A stretch of DNA of 64,000 nt, taken from Ectopseudomonas toyotomiensis (GTDB lineage: Bacteria > Pseudomonadota > Gammaproteobacteria > Pseudomonadales > Pseudomonadaceae). The position numbers and the translations under genes were made by a program. The stretch covers positions 124,001 through 188,000 of the forward strand of contig NZ_FOXK01000005.1 in assembly GCF_900115695.1 (NCBI RefSeq), read 5' to 3'. How positions within the stretch are numbered: the first letter of the stretch is position 1; each line of letters starts with the position of its first letter. A model generated the notes under the pieces. The model was not told the origin of the DNA. It did not search any database and worked only from the letters and a program-made list of their open reading frames with translations. Positions 27,712 to 36,309 of the stretch are shown here, piece by piece.

Positions 27712-28701
27712 TCAGTCGCTCATCTCACCACAGAGATCGCGCGCCAGCCAGTGCTCAACCTCGGCTTGTGGCAAACCGGCGCCGAGCAGGGCGAACAGCT
27801 TGCCCAGTGCCGCCTCGCGGGTCATGCCGCCACAGGACACCAGGCCGACCTCGGCCAGACGGCTGCCGGCCGCATACACACCGAACTGCACATGGCCTTG
27901 CGGGCACTGGCTGATTGCTGCCAGCACCACGCCGCGCTGATGCGCTTCACGCAGCACGCTCATCAATTGCGCATCGCCGGCCGGGCCGGTGCCACTGCCG
28001 TAACACTCCAGCAGCAGCCCCTGCACGCCGCTGGCCAGCAGAGCTTGCAGTTGCCCGGCCTGCACCGCCGGATGCAGCGGCAGCACGGCAAGATTGACCG
28101 GCTGGCGCGGCTGGCGGAAGTCGATCCGCGCATCGACCGTGGCTCGTTCGGCCTGACGCTGACGCGGCAGCACCTGGAAGGCGTCGAAGGCGTCGCTGCG
28201 CAACTTCGAGCAACGTGCGCCATGCAGCAGCTGGCCGTTGAAGTACAGATGCACGCCAGGTGCGACACCGCGATACAGCGCGCGCATGGCGCCGAACAGA
28301 TTGGGCCAGGCATCGCCACCGGCCACACCAGCCGGCTGCATGGCGCCGGTCAGCACCACCGGTACGTCGAGGCCGAGCAGCAGGAAGCTCAGCGCGGCGG
28401 CGCTGTAGGCCAGGGTATCGGTGCCATGCAGTACCAGCACGGCGTCGTGACCGTCGGCCTGCACGGCGGTGACGATCTCGTCACGCAGCGCCAGCCAGTG
28501 GCCGGTGTTCATGTTGGCGCTGTCGATCAGCGGCAGCAGCTCGCGAAAGCTCCACTGCGGCAGCTCGCTGGCGTTCTCGCTGGCTTGTTGGGTGCGCATG
28601 CGCGCCTCGAAACCCGAGGCCGGCGCCAGACCGTCTGCGCTCATCTGCATGCCGATGGTGCCGCCTGTGTACAGCACCAGTAGTCTTTCCGGGGTCGCCA
28701 T
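27712..28701 (-). CDS. Asparaginase
   Basis: A 329-residue L-asparaginase-fold enzyme hydrolysing asparagine to aspartate and ammonia. First active-site Thr in LVLYTGGTIGMQ, second in VLVLHGTDTLAYSA (HGTDT). No signal peptide, so it is a cytoplasmic (type I-like) enzyme. Upstream of a GNAT gene and downstream of the alanine/glycine symporter gene; with the glutaminase, aspartase and acidic amino acid symporter nearby it fits an amide/acidic amino acid utilisation region. Confidence 0.9.
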   Translation of the reverse strand: MATPERLLVLYTGGTIGMQMSADGLAPASGFEARMRTQQASENASELPQWSFRELLPLIDSANMNTGHWLALRDEIVTAVQADGHDAVLVLHGTDTLAYSAAALSFLLLGLDVPVVLTGAMQPAGVAGGDAWPNLFGAMRALYRGVAPGVHLYFNGQLLHGARCSKLRSDAFDAFQVLPRQRQAERATVDARIDFRQPRQPVNLAVLPLHPAVQAGQLQALLASGVQGLLLECYGSGTGPAGDAQLMSVLREAHQRGVVLAAISQCPQGHVQFGVYAAGSRLAEVGLVSCGGMTREAALGKLFALLGAGLPQAEVEHWLARDLCGEMSD

Positions 28702-28788
28702 GGGCTCTCCTCACAAATCACGGGCCTGCGCGACATTCACAACGTCGCTTACGACTGCCCGAACAATGGCTGCCAAAGCTGGCAGGCA

Positions 28789-28812
28789 AGAAAAAGGGGG
28801 CCTCGCCCCCTT
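28789..28812 (-). terminator. Rho-independent terminator of the alanine/glycine symporter gene
   Basis: Perfect 8-bp stem AAGGGGGC / GCCCCCTT with a 3-base loop, followed on the minus strand by T residues (A run at 28791-28795). It lies 18 bp after the symporter stop and 88 bp before the asparaginase start. Confidence 0.88.
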
Positions 28813-28829
28813 CTTCCATCTGAGTCAGA

Positions 28830-30269
28830 TCAACGCTGGTAGACGCGATCACCGATTTCCGCCTGGTCGGCGGTTTTACCCGGCTGACTACCCCAGACGG
28901 CAGGGTCGAGGTCCAGATCAGCGAACTGCTTGGCGTCCAGCACCGGCGACTCAACACCCGCCTTGATCTGGCTATCGTAGTCGCGCATCAGACGCAGGCC
29001 CACCTTGAACAGCAGCGCCAGGGCAATCAGGTTGGCGATGGCCAGCAGACCCATGGTCACGTCGGCGAAGGCGAACACGGTGCCCAGATCCTGCACCGAA
29101 CCCCACAGCACCAGGCCAACCACCAGCACACGGTAGATCATCACCGGGCCGCGCTTCTGGCTGAAGAAGCCCAGGGCGTTCTCACCCAGGTAGTAGTTGT
29201 AGATCAGGGTGGTGAAGACGAACAGCAGCAGCGCCAGGCTGACGAACACCCGGCCCCACTCGCCGACCACGGCCGCAACGGCGCTCTGGGTCAGCACCAC
29301 ACCGGCCTGTTCCATGCCCGGCTGGTACACGCCGGACAGCAGGATGATCAGTGCGGTGCAGCTGCACAGGATCAGGGTGTCGATGAACACGCTGAGCGAC
29401 TGCACGATGCCCTGCGCAGCCGGGTGCTTGACCTCGGCGACCGCAGCCACGTTCGGCGCACTGCCCAGGCCGGCTTCGTTGGAGAACAGGCCGCGCTTGA
29501 CGCCCATGATGATGGCCGCGCCGATGCCGCCAGCGAAGGCCGGCTCGAGGCCGAAGGCGCTCTTGAAGATCAGGGCGAAGGTGGCTGGAACTTCGGCAAT
29601 GTTCAGACCGATCACCAGCAGCGCCATGGCCAGGTAGGAGAAGGCCATCACCGGCACCAGCACGTCGGCGAACTTGGCGATGCGCTTGATACCACCGAAG
29701 ATGATCAGACCGATTACCACGGTCAGGGCAATGCCGCTGGCCAGGGTCGGGATGCCGAAGGTGTCGTGCAGCGAGCTGGCGACGGTGAACGACTGCACGG
29801 CGTTGAAGCCGAAACCGAAGGTCACCAGCAGCAGGATCGATACGACGATACCCAGCCAGCGCTGGCCGAGGCCGTGCTGAATGTAGAAGGCCGGGCCGCC
29901 GCGGTAGCCGCCATCAGCCTCGCGACGCTTGTACAGCTGCGCCAACGAGCACTCGAAGTAGCTGGTGGCCATACCGACCAGGGCCACGATCCACATCCAG
30001 AAGATGGCGCCCGGGCCACCGAGCATGATCGCCACCGATACACCGGCGATATTGCCGGCGCCCACGCGGCCAGCCACCGACAGCATCAGCGCCTGGAACG
30101 AGCTGAGCTGGCCCGGCTGACGCTGGAATGCCTCGCTGAAGATACGGAACATGCTGCCGAAGTAGCGGAACTGGACGAAGCGTGAGGCGATGGTGAAGAA
30201 CAGACCAAGGCCGATCAGCATCACGATCAGCAGCTTGCTCCAGATGAGGTCATTGAGAAGATCGAGCAT
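28830..30269 (-). CDS. Alanine/glycine:cation symporter (AGCS family)
   Basis: A 479-residue sodium-coupled amino acid importer with about eleven helices. Family landmarks: the GNIAGVSVAIMLGGPGAIFWMW region, the IMGVKRGLFSNEAGLGSAPN segment and the FTTLIYNYYLGENAL stretch. The start at 30269 (MLDLLNDLIWSKLL) matches the family N-terminus; open frame upstream of it has no homology. It ends at a clear terminator. Divergent from an XRE-type regulator, which may control it. Confidence 0.93.
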   Translation of the reverse strand: MLDLLNDLIWSKLLIVMLIGLGLFFTIASRFVQFRYFGSMFRIFSEAFQRQPGQLSSFQALMLSVAGRVGAGNIAGVSVAIMLGGPGAIFWMWIVALVGMATSYFECSLAQLYKRREADGGYRGGPAFYIQHGLGQRWLGIVVSILLLVTFGFGFNAVQSFTVASSLHDTFGIPTLASGIALTVVIGLIIFGGIKRIAKFADVLVPVMAFSYLAMALLVIGLNIAEVPATFALIFKSAFGLEPAFAGGIGAAIIMGVKRGLFSNEAGLGSAPNVAAVAEVKHPAAQGIVQSLSVFIDTLILCSCTALIILLSGVYQPGMEQAGVVLTQSAVAAVVGEWGRVFVSLALLLFVFTTLIYNYYLGENALGFFSQKRGPVMIYRVLVVGLVLWGSVQDLGTVFAFADVTMGLLAIANLIALALLFKVGLRLMRDYDSQIKAGVESPVLDAKQFADLDLDPAVWGSQPGKTADQAEIGDRVYQR

Positions 30270-30375
30270 GGAGGCTTTCTCTCTTGTTGTTCTGAATGGG
30301 AATGCGCCGCGCCGGGCGGGTGGCGCAATCTTTGGTGAAGGCGCCGTGCGGGACAATTTCGCAGGTCGCGGCGAC

Positions 30376-30415
30376 CTGATGCGAGTTGATGCTAGAATCG
30401 CGTCATTCGCATCAG
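30376..30415. promoter_or_regulatory. Candidate operator/promoter of the XRE-type regulator
   Basis: A perfect 9-bp inverted repeat, CTGATGCGA (30376-30384) and TCGCATCAG (30407-30415), flanks a -10-like TAGAAT (30393-30398) 31 bp before the regulator start. The placement suggests autoregulation and possibly control of the divergent symporter gene. Confidence 0.55.
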
Positions 30416-30428
30416 CTGGAGCGGCCAT

Positions 30429-31247
30429 ATGTCCGATTCCCTCGGCAGCAATCTGAAATTGCTTTGCAGCCATTACCGCTCGATTGCCGAGGTATGTCGC
30501 AAGCTGTCGATCAACCGCGCGCAGTTCAACCGCTACCTGGCCGGGCAGAGCCGACCGACCACGCACAACCTCAAGCGCATCTGCGATTTCTTCGGCGTCG
30601 AGCCCTTCGAACTGGCCATGCCGGCCGAGCAGTTCACCCGCCTGATCGGCGCCCGCAGCGGCGATGCGCAGCAGCACAGCGGCAATGACCCACTGCTGGA
30701 CCTGTTCGCCCCACTGCGCCGTCAGGCCAGCCCGATGGAGCGCTACTGCGGCTACTACTTCGAATACTCCAACTGCATGTCGGTACCGGGGCACGTACTG
30801 CTGTCACTGGTGCACCTGCGCGAGGAGCGCGGCAACTACCTGTTCGAGCGCCAGGAACGCCAGGAGCGCCAGGAACCCACGCGTGGCGGCAGTGAGGACT
30901 GGGTGCGCTGTCGCTACCTGGGCACGGCGTTCTTCCTGCAGGACCGCCTGTTTCTGGTGGACTACGAGTCGCTCACCGGCAACGAGATGAGCCAGACCAT
31001 CCTGATTCCCAGCTTCAAGAGCCGCATCATCCGCCTCAACGGCATCAAGACCGGCGTCTCCAGCGGCGACCGCCGCACGCCGGCCTGTACCCGCGTGGTC
31101 TGGCAATACCTGGGCAACGAGATCAACCGGGTCAACGCCTATCGCCAGCTGATGCTCTACGCCCCCGACGACCCGCGCATCGACGACGATATTCGTCAGC
31201 GCCTGGGCGGTGCGCAGCTGCGTGATGGGTTGTTCGAGATGGAGTAG
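30429..31247 (+). CDS. XRE/Cro-type HTH transcriptional regulator with ligand-sensing-like C-terminus
   Basis: A 272-residue protein. An N-terminal Cro/C1-type helix-turn-helix (about residues 8-60: LCRKLSINRAQFNRYLAG and RPTTHNLKRICDFFGV) is followed by a long domain with no recognised family (residues 90-272), including an RQERQERQE run encoded by three 9-bp repeats at 30849-30875. A palindrome overlaps its promoter. Divergent from the alanine/glycine symporter; a local regulator is likely, ligand unknown. Confidence 0.82.
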   Translation: MSDSLGSNLKLLCSHYRSIAEVCRKLSINRAQFNRYLAGQSRPTTHNLKRICDFFGVEPFELAMPAEQFTRLIGARSGDAQQHSGNDPLLDLFAPLRRQASPMERYCGYYFEYSNCMSVPGHVLLSLVHLREERGNYLFERQERQERQEPTRGGSEDWVRCRYLGTAFFLQDRLFLVDYESLTGNEMSQTILIPSFKSRIIRLNGIKTGVSSGDRRTPACTRVVWQYLGNEINRVNAYRQLMLYAPDDPRIDDDIRQRLGGAQLRDGLFEME

Positions 31248-31251
31248 GGCG

Positions 31252-31923
31252 TTACCCCCGCAGCGCCTCCAGGCGCTGCTTCTGCTGCCCCGCCTCGTCG
31301 AAGTTATCCACAGCCAGCCAGCGCTCGAAGGCCTCGCGGCGTGCCGGCCATTCCCCGTCGATGATAGAGAACCAGGCGGTATCACGGTTGCGGCCCTTGC
31401 GCACCATATGCTGACGGAACAGCCCTTCCTGGCTGAAGCCGAAGCGCTCGGCGGCACGCAGCGAGCGGGCATTGGCCGCGTCGCACTTCCATTCGAGGCG
31501 GCGATAACCGAGGTCGTCGAAGGCATGGCGCGCCAGCAGATAGACGGCCTCGGTCGCGCCTGGCGTACGCTGCATCGGCGCGCCGAAGGCCACATGACCG
31601 ATCTCGATGCTGCCGTCCTGCGCGGTGATACGCAGGTAGCTGAACAGCCCCAGGGCGCGGTCGCTGGCCAGGTCGACCACCGCATAGAACAGCGGGTCGC
31701 GGCTCTGTGCATTGCCGGCCAGCCAGGCATCGAAGACGCCTCGCTCGGTGAAGGGGCCGTAGGGCAGATAATCCCACAGCGCCGGGTCCGGTCCCTGTAG
31801 CGCGCGCCACAGATCATCGCCATGCCGCACGACATCGAGTGCTTCGAGACGAACAAAACGGCCTTGCAAGGTGCGCTGATCCGGTGTTGGACGGGGTCGC
31901 CAGTGAGCGAGATCACGCGTCAT
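31252..31923 (-). CDS. GNAT family N-acetyltransferase (RimJ/RimL-like)
   Basis: A 223-residue acetyltransferase of the RimJ/RimL-type group: GRFVRLEALDVVRHGDDLWRAL at the N-terminus, IEIGHVAFGAPMQRTPGATEA as motif A, and RRLEWKCDAANARSLRAAERFG as motif B. The start at 31923 overlaps the stop of the upstream GNAT gene (ATGA), so the two are translationally coupled. It ends 4 bp from the convergent XRE regulator stop. Substrate unknown. Confidence 0.88.
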   Translation of the reverse strand: MTRDLAHWRPRPTPDQRTLQGRFVRLEALDVVRHGDDLWRALQGPDPALWDYLPYGPFTERGVFDAWLAGNAQSRDPLFYAVVDLASDRALGLFSYLRITAQDGSIEIGHVAFGAPMQRTPGATEAVYLLARHAFDDLGYRRLEWKCDAANARSLRAAERFGFSQEGLFRQHMVRKGRNRDTAWFSIIDGEWPARREAFERWLAVDNFDEAGQQKQRLEALRG

Positions 31924-32363
31924 CAGAAGAGCTTCCTGTATTGGATGAAACCGGAGCGGTCGCCGATGCGGTCGTAGAGCATACGCCCCTGGTAGTTGCT
32001 TTCCTGGGTCAGCCAATGCACGCGGCTGGCGCCAGCAGCGCGTGCCTCGGCGTAAACATGCTCGATCAGCGCGCGGCCGATGCCGCCACCGCGAATGTGC
32101 TCGGCGACGAACAGATCCTGCAGATAGCAGTAGTCACCATTCGTCCAGCAACTGCGGTGATAGATGAAGTGCACCAGGCCGACCGCCTCGCCGTCCTGCC
32201 AGGCCAGGGCGGCGTGCATCGGCTCGGCCGGATCGAGAAAGCGCTGCCAGGTGAGGGCGCTGGTCTCTGCCGGGATCTCGGCCTGGTAGAAGCGCTGGTA
32301 TGCCTGCCAGAGCGGCAGCCAGACGGCGTGATCAGCAGGGGTGACGGGGCGGATGTCGAGCAT
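31923..32363 (-). CDS. GNAT family N-acetyltransferase (paralogue 2)
   Basis: A 146-residue acetyltransferase closely related to the protein at 27241-27684. Shared blocks include FLDPAEPM, GDYCYLQDLFVA and the terminal RSGFxQYRKL. It lies 19 bp downstream of the PaiB-like gene and overlaps the next GNAT gene by 4 bp, forming a paiB-gnat-gnat operon. In Bacillus the PaiA acetyltransferase and PaiB are encoded together; this pair has similar composition. Confidence 0.88.
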   Translation of the reverse strand: MLDIRPVTPADHAVWLPLWQAYQRFYQAEIPAETSALTWQRFLDPAEPMHAALAWQDGEAVGLVHFIYHRSCWTNGDYCYLQDLFVAEHIRGGGIGRALIEHVYAEARAAGASRVHWLTQESNYQGRMLYDRIGDRSGFIQYRKLF

Positions 32364-32382
32364 GATGGCCTTCCTTTGGTGA

Positions 32383-33015
32383 TCAGTCGGTGTGATTCAT
32401 TCGCGCCGCCAGTTCTTGGTCGCGCGGGTTGTTGGACGTTGCCAAGCCGGTACGCACGCCGGCCTGGTCGCTGGCTGAGCGGTTCTGGCTGAGCTTCCAC
32501 TTGCCCTCAATTCGGCGTATCGGCAAAGCAAAACCGACAATGGCGCGCAACATGCTGTCGATGTAATCGCGTGGCGCATCGCTGACCGCCCATGGCTGCG
32601 CGCGGCCCCGTTCGTGGCGCTCGCTGAGGCGGCTGACCAGCTCGAGCAGGCGCTCGGGTTCGTCGAACACCTCGGCCTGACCCCAGGCGTGCACGGCGAT
32701 GTAGTTCCAGGTCGGCACTACCTTGCCGTGCTCGGCCTTGGCTGGATACCAGCCAGGGTGCACGTAGGCGTCCGGCCCATTGAACACCACCAGCGCCTCG
32801 GCCCCGTCGGCCAGATCGCGCCAGTGCGGATTGGCCCGGGCGAAGTGGCCGTAAAGGGTGCCGAACTCGCCCTCGCCAGGCTCGAGCAGCAGCGGCAGAT
32901 GGCTGGCTTGAAGGCCCTGTGCGCCAGTGCTGGTCACGATGGCCAGTCCACTGGCCTGTATCTGCGCGTGCAGGCTGGGCAGATCGTTCTGGCGAAAGGC
33001 AGCGGGGCAGTACAT
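32383..33015 (-). CDS. PaiB-like FMN-binding negative transcriptional regulator
   Basis: A 210-residue split-barrel flavin-binding-fold protein. Family segments: MYCPAAFRQNDLPSLHAQI, ASHLPLLLEPGEGEFGTLYGH, GPDAYVHPGWYPAK, VPTWNYIAVHAWG and IEGKWKLSQNRS. In Bacillus PaiB affects sporulation and protease genes; in proteobacteria the function is unclear and may be flavin-dependent or regulatory. First gene of a minus-strand operon with two GNAT genes and divergent from a MocR-type regulator, which probably controls it. Confidence 0.9.
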   Translation of the reverse strand: MYCPAAFRQNDLPSLHAQIQASGLAIVTSTGAQGLQASHLPLLLEPGEGEFGTLYGHFARANPHWRDLADGAEALVVFNGPDAYVHPGWYPAKAEHGKVVPTWNYIAVHAWGQAEVFDEPERLLELVSRLSERHERGRAQPWAVSDAPRDYIDSMLRAIVGFALPIRRIEGKWKLSQNRSASDQAGVRTGLATSNNPRDQELAARMNHTD

Positions 33016-33112
33016 GGCGGTTTCTCCTAGCGTGATGGAGCCATGCTAGGCAGGATATTGGCCTGACGTAAGATCCATTGTCGACGACTTTGATAGAGCC
33101 AATTTACCCATC

Positions 33113-34579
33113 ATGAAACGCTCGCCTGCCCTGCCATTCGATCTTTCCGGCATTCATCTACAGCCCGGCCAGGGGCTGGCGCGCCAGCTCTACCAGGCCT
33201 TGCGCGAACGCATCCTCGATGGCCGCCTGGCCAGTGGCACGCGCCTGCCGGCCAGCCGTGAGCTGGCCACCCTGCTCGGCATCTCGCGCAATACCGTGAC
33301 CCGCGCGCTGGACCAGCTGTATGCCGAGGGCTATGTGGCCGGGCGGGTTGGCGATGGCACCTATGTCGCCGAGCTGGCGCGCAATCGGCCTGCTCCAGTG
33401 GCAGCCGTAGCCCCAGCAGCGGCCAGCCCGGCACTGCAGCTGTTGCAGAGCCACCATCTGGCGATGCCCACCGAGGGCGCACCGCGCGCCTTTCGCATCG
33501 GCGTGCCGGCTTTCGACCTGTTCCCCTTCAAGACCTGGGCACGCCTGCAAGCGCGCTTCTGGCGCAAACCTTCGCTGGCACGGCTGGGCTATGGCGACCC
33601 TGCCGGTGACATGCAGCTGCGCGAATTGATAGCCGCCTACCTGCGCACCAGCCGCGGCCTGACCTGCGAGGCGCAGCAGATATTGATCACCTGCGGCTCG
33701 CAGCAGGCCATCAGTCTCTGCGCTCAACTGCTGATTCAACCGGACGACCGCGTGGCCATCGAAAACCCCGGCTACCGCGCGGCCGGCCATGCCTTCGCCG
33801 TGGCCGGTGCGCAACTGTGCGGCATCACAGTGGATGGCGAAGGCCTGGACGTCACCGCCCTGCAGCGCCTGGAAAACTGCCGGCTGGCCTATGTCACGCC
33901 CGCGCACCAGTACCCCTCCGGCGTCACCCTGTCGCTGCCCAGGCGCCTGGCCTTGCTGGAGTGGGCCAAGCGCGTCGACGGCTGGATCATCGAGGACGAC
34001 TACGACGGCGAGTACCGCTACAGCGGCACCCCGCTCGCACCTCTGGCGGCGCTGGATGACCAACAACGGGTGATCTACGTCGGCACCTTCGGCAAGCTCG
34101 CCTTCCCGGCGCTGCGCCTGGGTTATCTGCTGCTGCCGCCAGCGCTGGCCGAAAGCTTCGCCAGGCGCCAGGCACTGGAGATGCGTCACTCGGAGGTCGG
34201 CACCCAGGCGGTGATGGCCGAATTCATCGCTGCCGGGTACTTCCAGCGCCATGTGCGGCGCATGCGACAGGCCGCGCGCAGCCGTCGCGATGCCCTGCTG
34301 CAGGCCTGGCCAAGGGCGATTCCAGGGTGCTTGCCGCTGCCGGCCGTGGAGGCCGGGTTGCATCTGAGCATCAGGGTCGAGAGTGTCGCGCGTGAACGCG
34401 AGCTGATCAGTGCCGCACACGCTGCCGGCATCGAGATGAATCCCCTGAGCGACTACTGGCTGCCAGGCAGCGAGACGGCCGAGGACGCTCGAGCCGGCCT
34501 GGTGCTGGGTTTTGCCGCGGTGCCCGAGGCGCAGATCGTCGAGGCGGTGCAGACGCTACGCCGAGCGTGGAGGCTGTAA
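33113..34579 (+). CDS. MocR/PdxR-type GntR regulator with aminotransferase domain
   Basis: A 488-residue chimera: an N-terminal GntR winged helix (residues 15-80: [40 protein letters not shown]) fused to a fold-type I aminotransferase. The PLP site is visible: [10 protein letters not shown] for the ring-stacking/Asp region and [17 protein letters not shown] with the Schiff-base Lys. Members sense PLP or amino-compound aldimines and commonly regulate an adjacent divergent gene. Here that is the PaiB-GNAT operon, across a 97-bp shared promoter region. Confidence 0.9.
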   Translation: MKRSPALPFDLSGIHLQPGQGLARQLYQALRERILDGRLASGTRLPASRELATLLGISRNTVTRALDQLYAEGYVAGRVGDGTYVAELARNRPAPVAAVAPAAASPALQLLQSHHLAMPTEGAPRAFRIGVPAFDLFPFKTWARLQARFWRKPSLARLGYGDPAGDMQLRELIAAYLRTSRGLTCEAQQILITCGSQQAISLCAQLLIQPDDRVAIENPGYRAAGHAFAVAGAQLCGITVDGEGLDVTALQRLENCRLAYVTPAHQYPSGVTLSLPRRLALLEWAKRVDGWIIEDDYDGEYRYSGTPLAPLAALDDQQRVIYVGTFGKLAFPALRLGYLLLPPALAESFARRQALEMRHSEVGTQAVMAEFIAAGYFQRHVRRMRQAARSRRDALLQAWPRAIPGCLPLPAVEAGLHLSIRVESVARERELISAAHAAGIEMNPLSDYWLPGSETAEDARAGLVLGFAAVPEAQIVEAVQTLRRAWRL

Positions 34580-34688
34580 CGCAGGCCAACCGGCGGCGCG
34601 CGCGGCGCACCCTACGGCAGCCACCCTTGAATGGCAGGCAAAAAACTGCCGTGAGCAGTTCTTGACGTCGCTTGCGACGGCCCGAAGG

Positions 34689-34827
34689 GGGCGCCTCTAA
34701 AAACGTTGGCGAGGCAGTCAGCGCAAGGCGAAAACAGGCGAAGAAGCGGAGTTTACGTGTTGTAAATGAGCATTCTGAGCCTGTTTTCAACGCAGCGAGA
34801 CAACGCAGGTAGTTTTTAGAGGCGCCC
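34689..34827. repeat. MITE-like structured repeat, copy A
   Basis: A 139-bp non-coding element bounded by perfect 16-bp terminal inverted repeats (GGGCGCCTCTAAAAAC / GTTTTTAGAGGCGCCC). An inner stem pairs AAAACAGGC with GCCTGTTTT around a core containing GCGGAGTTTACG and GTAAATGAGCATT. It is homologous to the elements at 62274-62413 (near full length) and 51661-51743 (core only). Located between the MocR gene and the symporter terminator. Confidence 0.85.
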
Positions 34828-34856
34828 AAGGGTGGCTGCCAGGGACGGCAGGCCAC

Positions 34857-34884
34857 AAAAAAAGGGATGGCCGAGGCCATCCCT
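34857..34884 (-). terminator. Rho-independent terminator of the dicarboxylate symporter gene
   Basis: Perfect 9-bp stem GGGATGGCC / GGCCATCCC with a 2-base loop, followed on the minus strand by seven T (A run at 34857-34863). It lies 42 bp after the symporter stop. Confidence 0.92.
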
Positions 34885-34925
34885 GAAGGTTGAGGCTGGT
34901 GAAGGCCTCCTATGAAAACGGTTGC

Positions 34926-36179
34926 TCAGGCAGCGTTGTCGCTGTTGTAGACCTCGCGATCCAGCTCCTTCTCGCTGCTGCCCACCAGGGTGGTGGTCAT
35001 CAGGTCGCCAGCGACGTTCACCGTGGTGCGCGCCATGTCGAGGATGCGATCGATACCGGCGATCAGCGCCACGCCTTCCAGCGGCAGGCCAACCGAGGTC
35101 AGCACCAGGCCGAGCATGATCAGACCGGCGCCGGGTACACCGGCGGTGCCGACCGAGGCCAGGGTGGCAGTGAGGATGATCATCAGGTACTGGCCGGCAT
35201 TCAGGTCGATGCCGAAGGCCTGGGCGATGAACAGCGCCAGCACGCCCTGGTAGATCGCGGTGCCATCCATGTTGATGGTGGCGCCCACCGGCAACACGAA
35301 GCCGGCCACACCCTGCGACACGCCGAGGTTCTTGCGCGCGCACTCGATGGACACCGGCAGGGTGCCGGAACTGCTCGAGGTACTGAAGGCCACTGCCAGT
35401 GCCGGGGCGATGCCGCGGAAGAAACGTAGCGGGCTGAGGCGCGCCAGGCCGCCGATCAGGCCACCATAGATCAGCAACATGTGAGCGATGCTGGCCAGGT
35501 AGATCACCCCGATCACGCCGGCCAGCGGCAACAGCACTTCGATGCCGTGGGAGGCGACCACGCCGGCGATCAGCGCGAACACGCCGATGGGGGCGAAGCG
35601 CATCACCAGGTCGGTGAGCTTGTAGAAGACCTCGGCCAGGCTGTCGAACAGTTTGACCACCGGCGCGGCCTTGTCGCCGATCAGGTTCATGCTCACGCCC
35701 AGGGCGATGGCGAAGACGATGATCTGCAGGATGTTGCCTTCGGCGAAGGCCATCACCGGATTGGTCGGCACCAGGCCCACCAGGATCTGTACCAGCGAGG
35801 GCGCCTGCTTGGCCTCTTCGCTGCCGCTGGCGACCATGTTCATGCCTTCGCCGGGGCTGAACAGGGTGCCGAATGCCAGACCGATGCTCACCGCGAAGGC
35901 AGTGGTAAGCAGGTAGATGGCGATGGTCTTGACGCTGATGCGACCGAGCTTGGCGCTGTCGCTCATGGCGGTGATGCCCGCCACCAGGGAGACGAACACC
36001 AGCGGCACGATGAGCATCTTGATCGCGTTGAGAAACAACGCGCCGACCGGCGCCAGTGCCAGGGCGAGACTCTTGAACAGCATGCCGACGACCACGCCGA
36101 GCACCAGGCCGACGAGAATCTGCTGCCACAACGGCACGCGCGCAAGGAAGGAAGAGGAAGCGGTGTTGCTCTGACTCAT
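34926..36179 (-). CDS. Dicarboxylate/acidic amino acid:cation symporter (DAACS family)
   Basis: A 417-residue Glt/DctA-type transporter importing glutamate, aspartate or C4-dicarboxylates with Na+ or H+. Diagnostic loops: the serine-rich hairpin AFSTSSSSGTLPVS, the unwound NMDGTAIYQGV segment, and the MARTTVNVAGDLMTTTLVG region with the Asp and Asn residues that bind substrate and cation. The start at 36179 (MSQSNTASSSF) is preferred over an in-frame Met four codons earlier. It lies directly downstream of aspartase on the same strand, suggesting aspartate or fumarate as substrate. Confidence 0.93.
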   Translation of the reverse strand: MSQSNTASSSFLARVPLWQQILVGLVLGVVVGMLFKSLALALAPVGALFLNAIKMLIVPLVFVSLVAGITAMSDSAKLGRISVKTIAIYLLTTAFAVSIGLAFGTLFSPGEGMNMVASGSEEAKQAPSLVQILVGLVPTNPVMAFAEGNILQIIVFAIALGVSMNLIGDKAAPVVKLFDSLAEVFYKLTDLVMRFAPIGVFALIAGVVASHGIEVLLPLAGVIGVIYLASIAHMLLIYGGLIGGLARLSPLRFFRGIAPALAVAFSTSSSSGTLPVSIECARKNLGVSQGVAGFVLPVGATINMDGTAIYQGVLALFIAQAFGIDLNAGQYLMIILTATLASVGTAGVPGAGLIMLGLVLTSVGLPLEGVALIAGIDRILDMARTTVNVAGDLMTTTLVGSSEKELDREVYNSDNAA

Positions 36180-36271
36180 GTGGTTGTACACCCGGATTGT
36201 CGTTGTTGTGGGGCCGTCTGCGCGGCCTTCAGCGGTGCCGCCCCATGAACAGGCTCGAGGGCGGAAATGAG

Positions 36272-36297
36272 CACGCCGCCCAGAGGGGCGGCGCGTG
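36272..36297 (-). terminator. GC-rich hairpin between aspA and the symporter gene
   Basis: Stem CGCCGCCC / GGGCGGCG with loop AGAG, 13 bp after the aspA stop. The U-tract is poor (ATTTCC beyond), so this may only partly separate aspA from the symporter gene. Confidence 0.55.
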
Positions 36298-36309
36298 TCA
36301 TTCGATCAA

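Noticed and set aside
33016..33112. Specific MocR operator between the PaiB and MocR genes
   Set aside because: AGATCCA and TAGAGCCA look like loose direct repeats, but the match is too weak to call a site.
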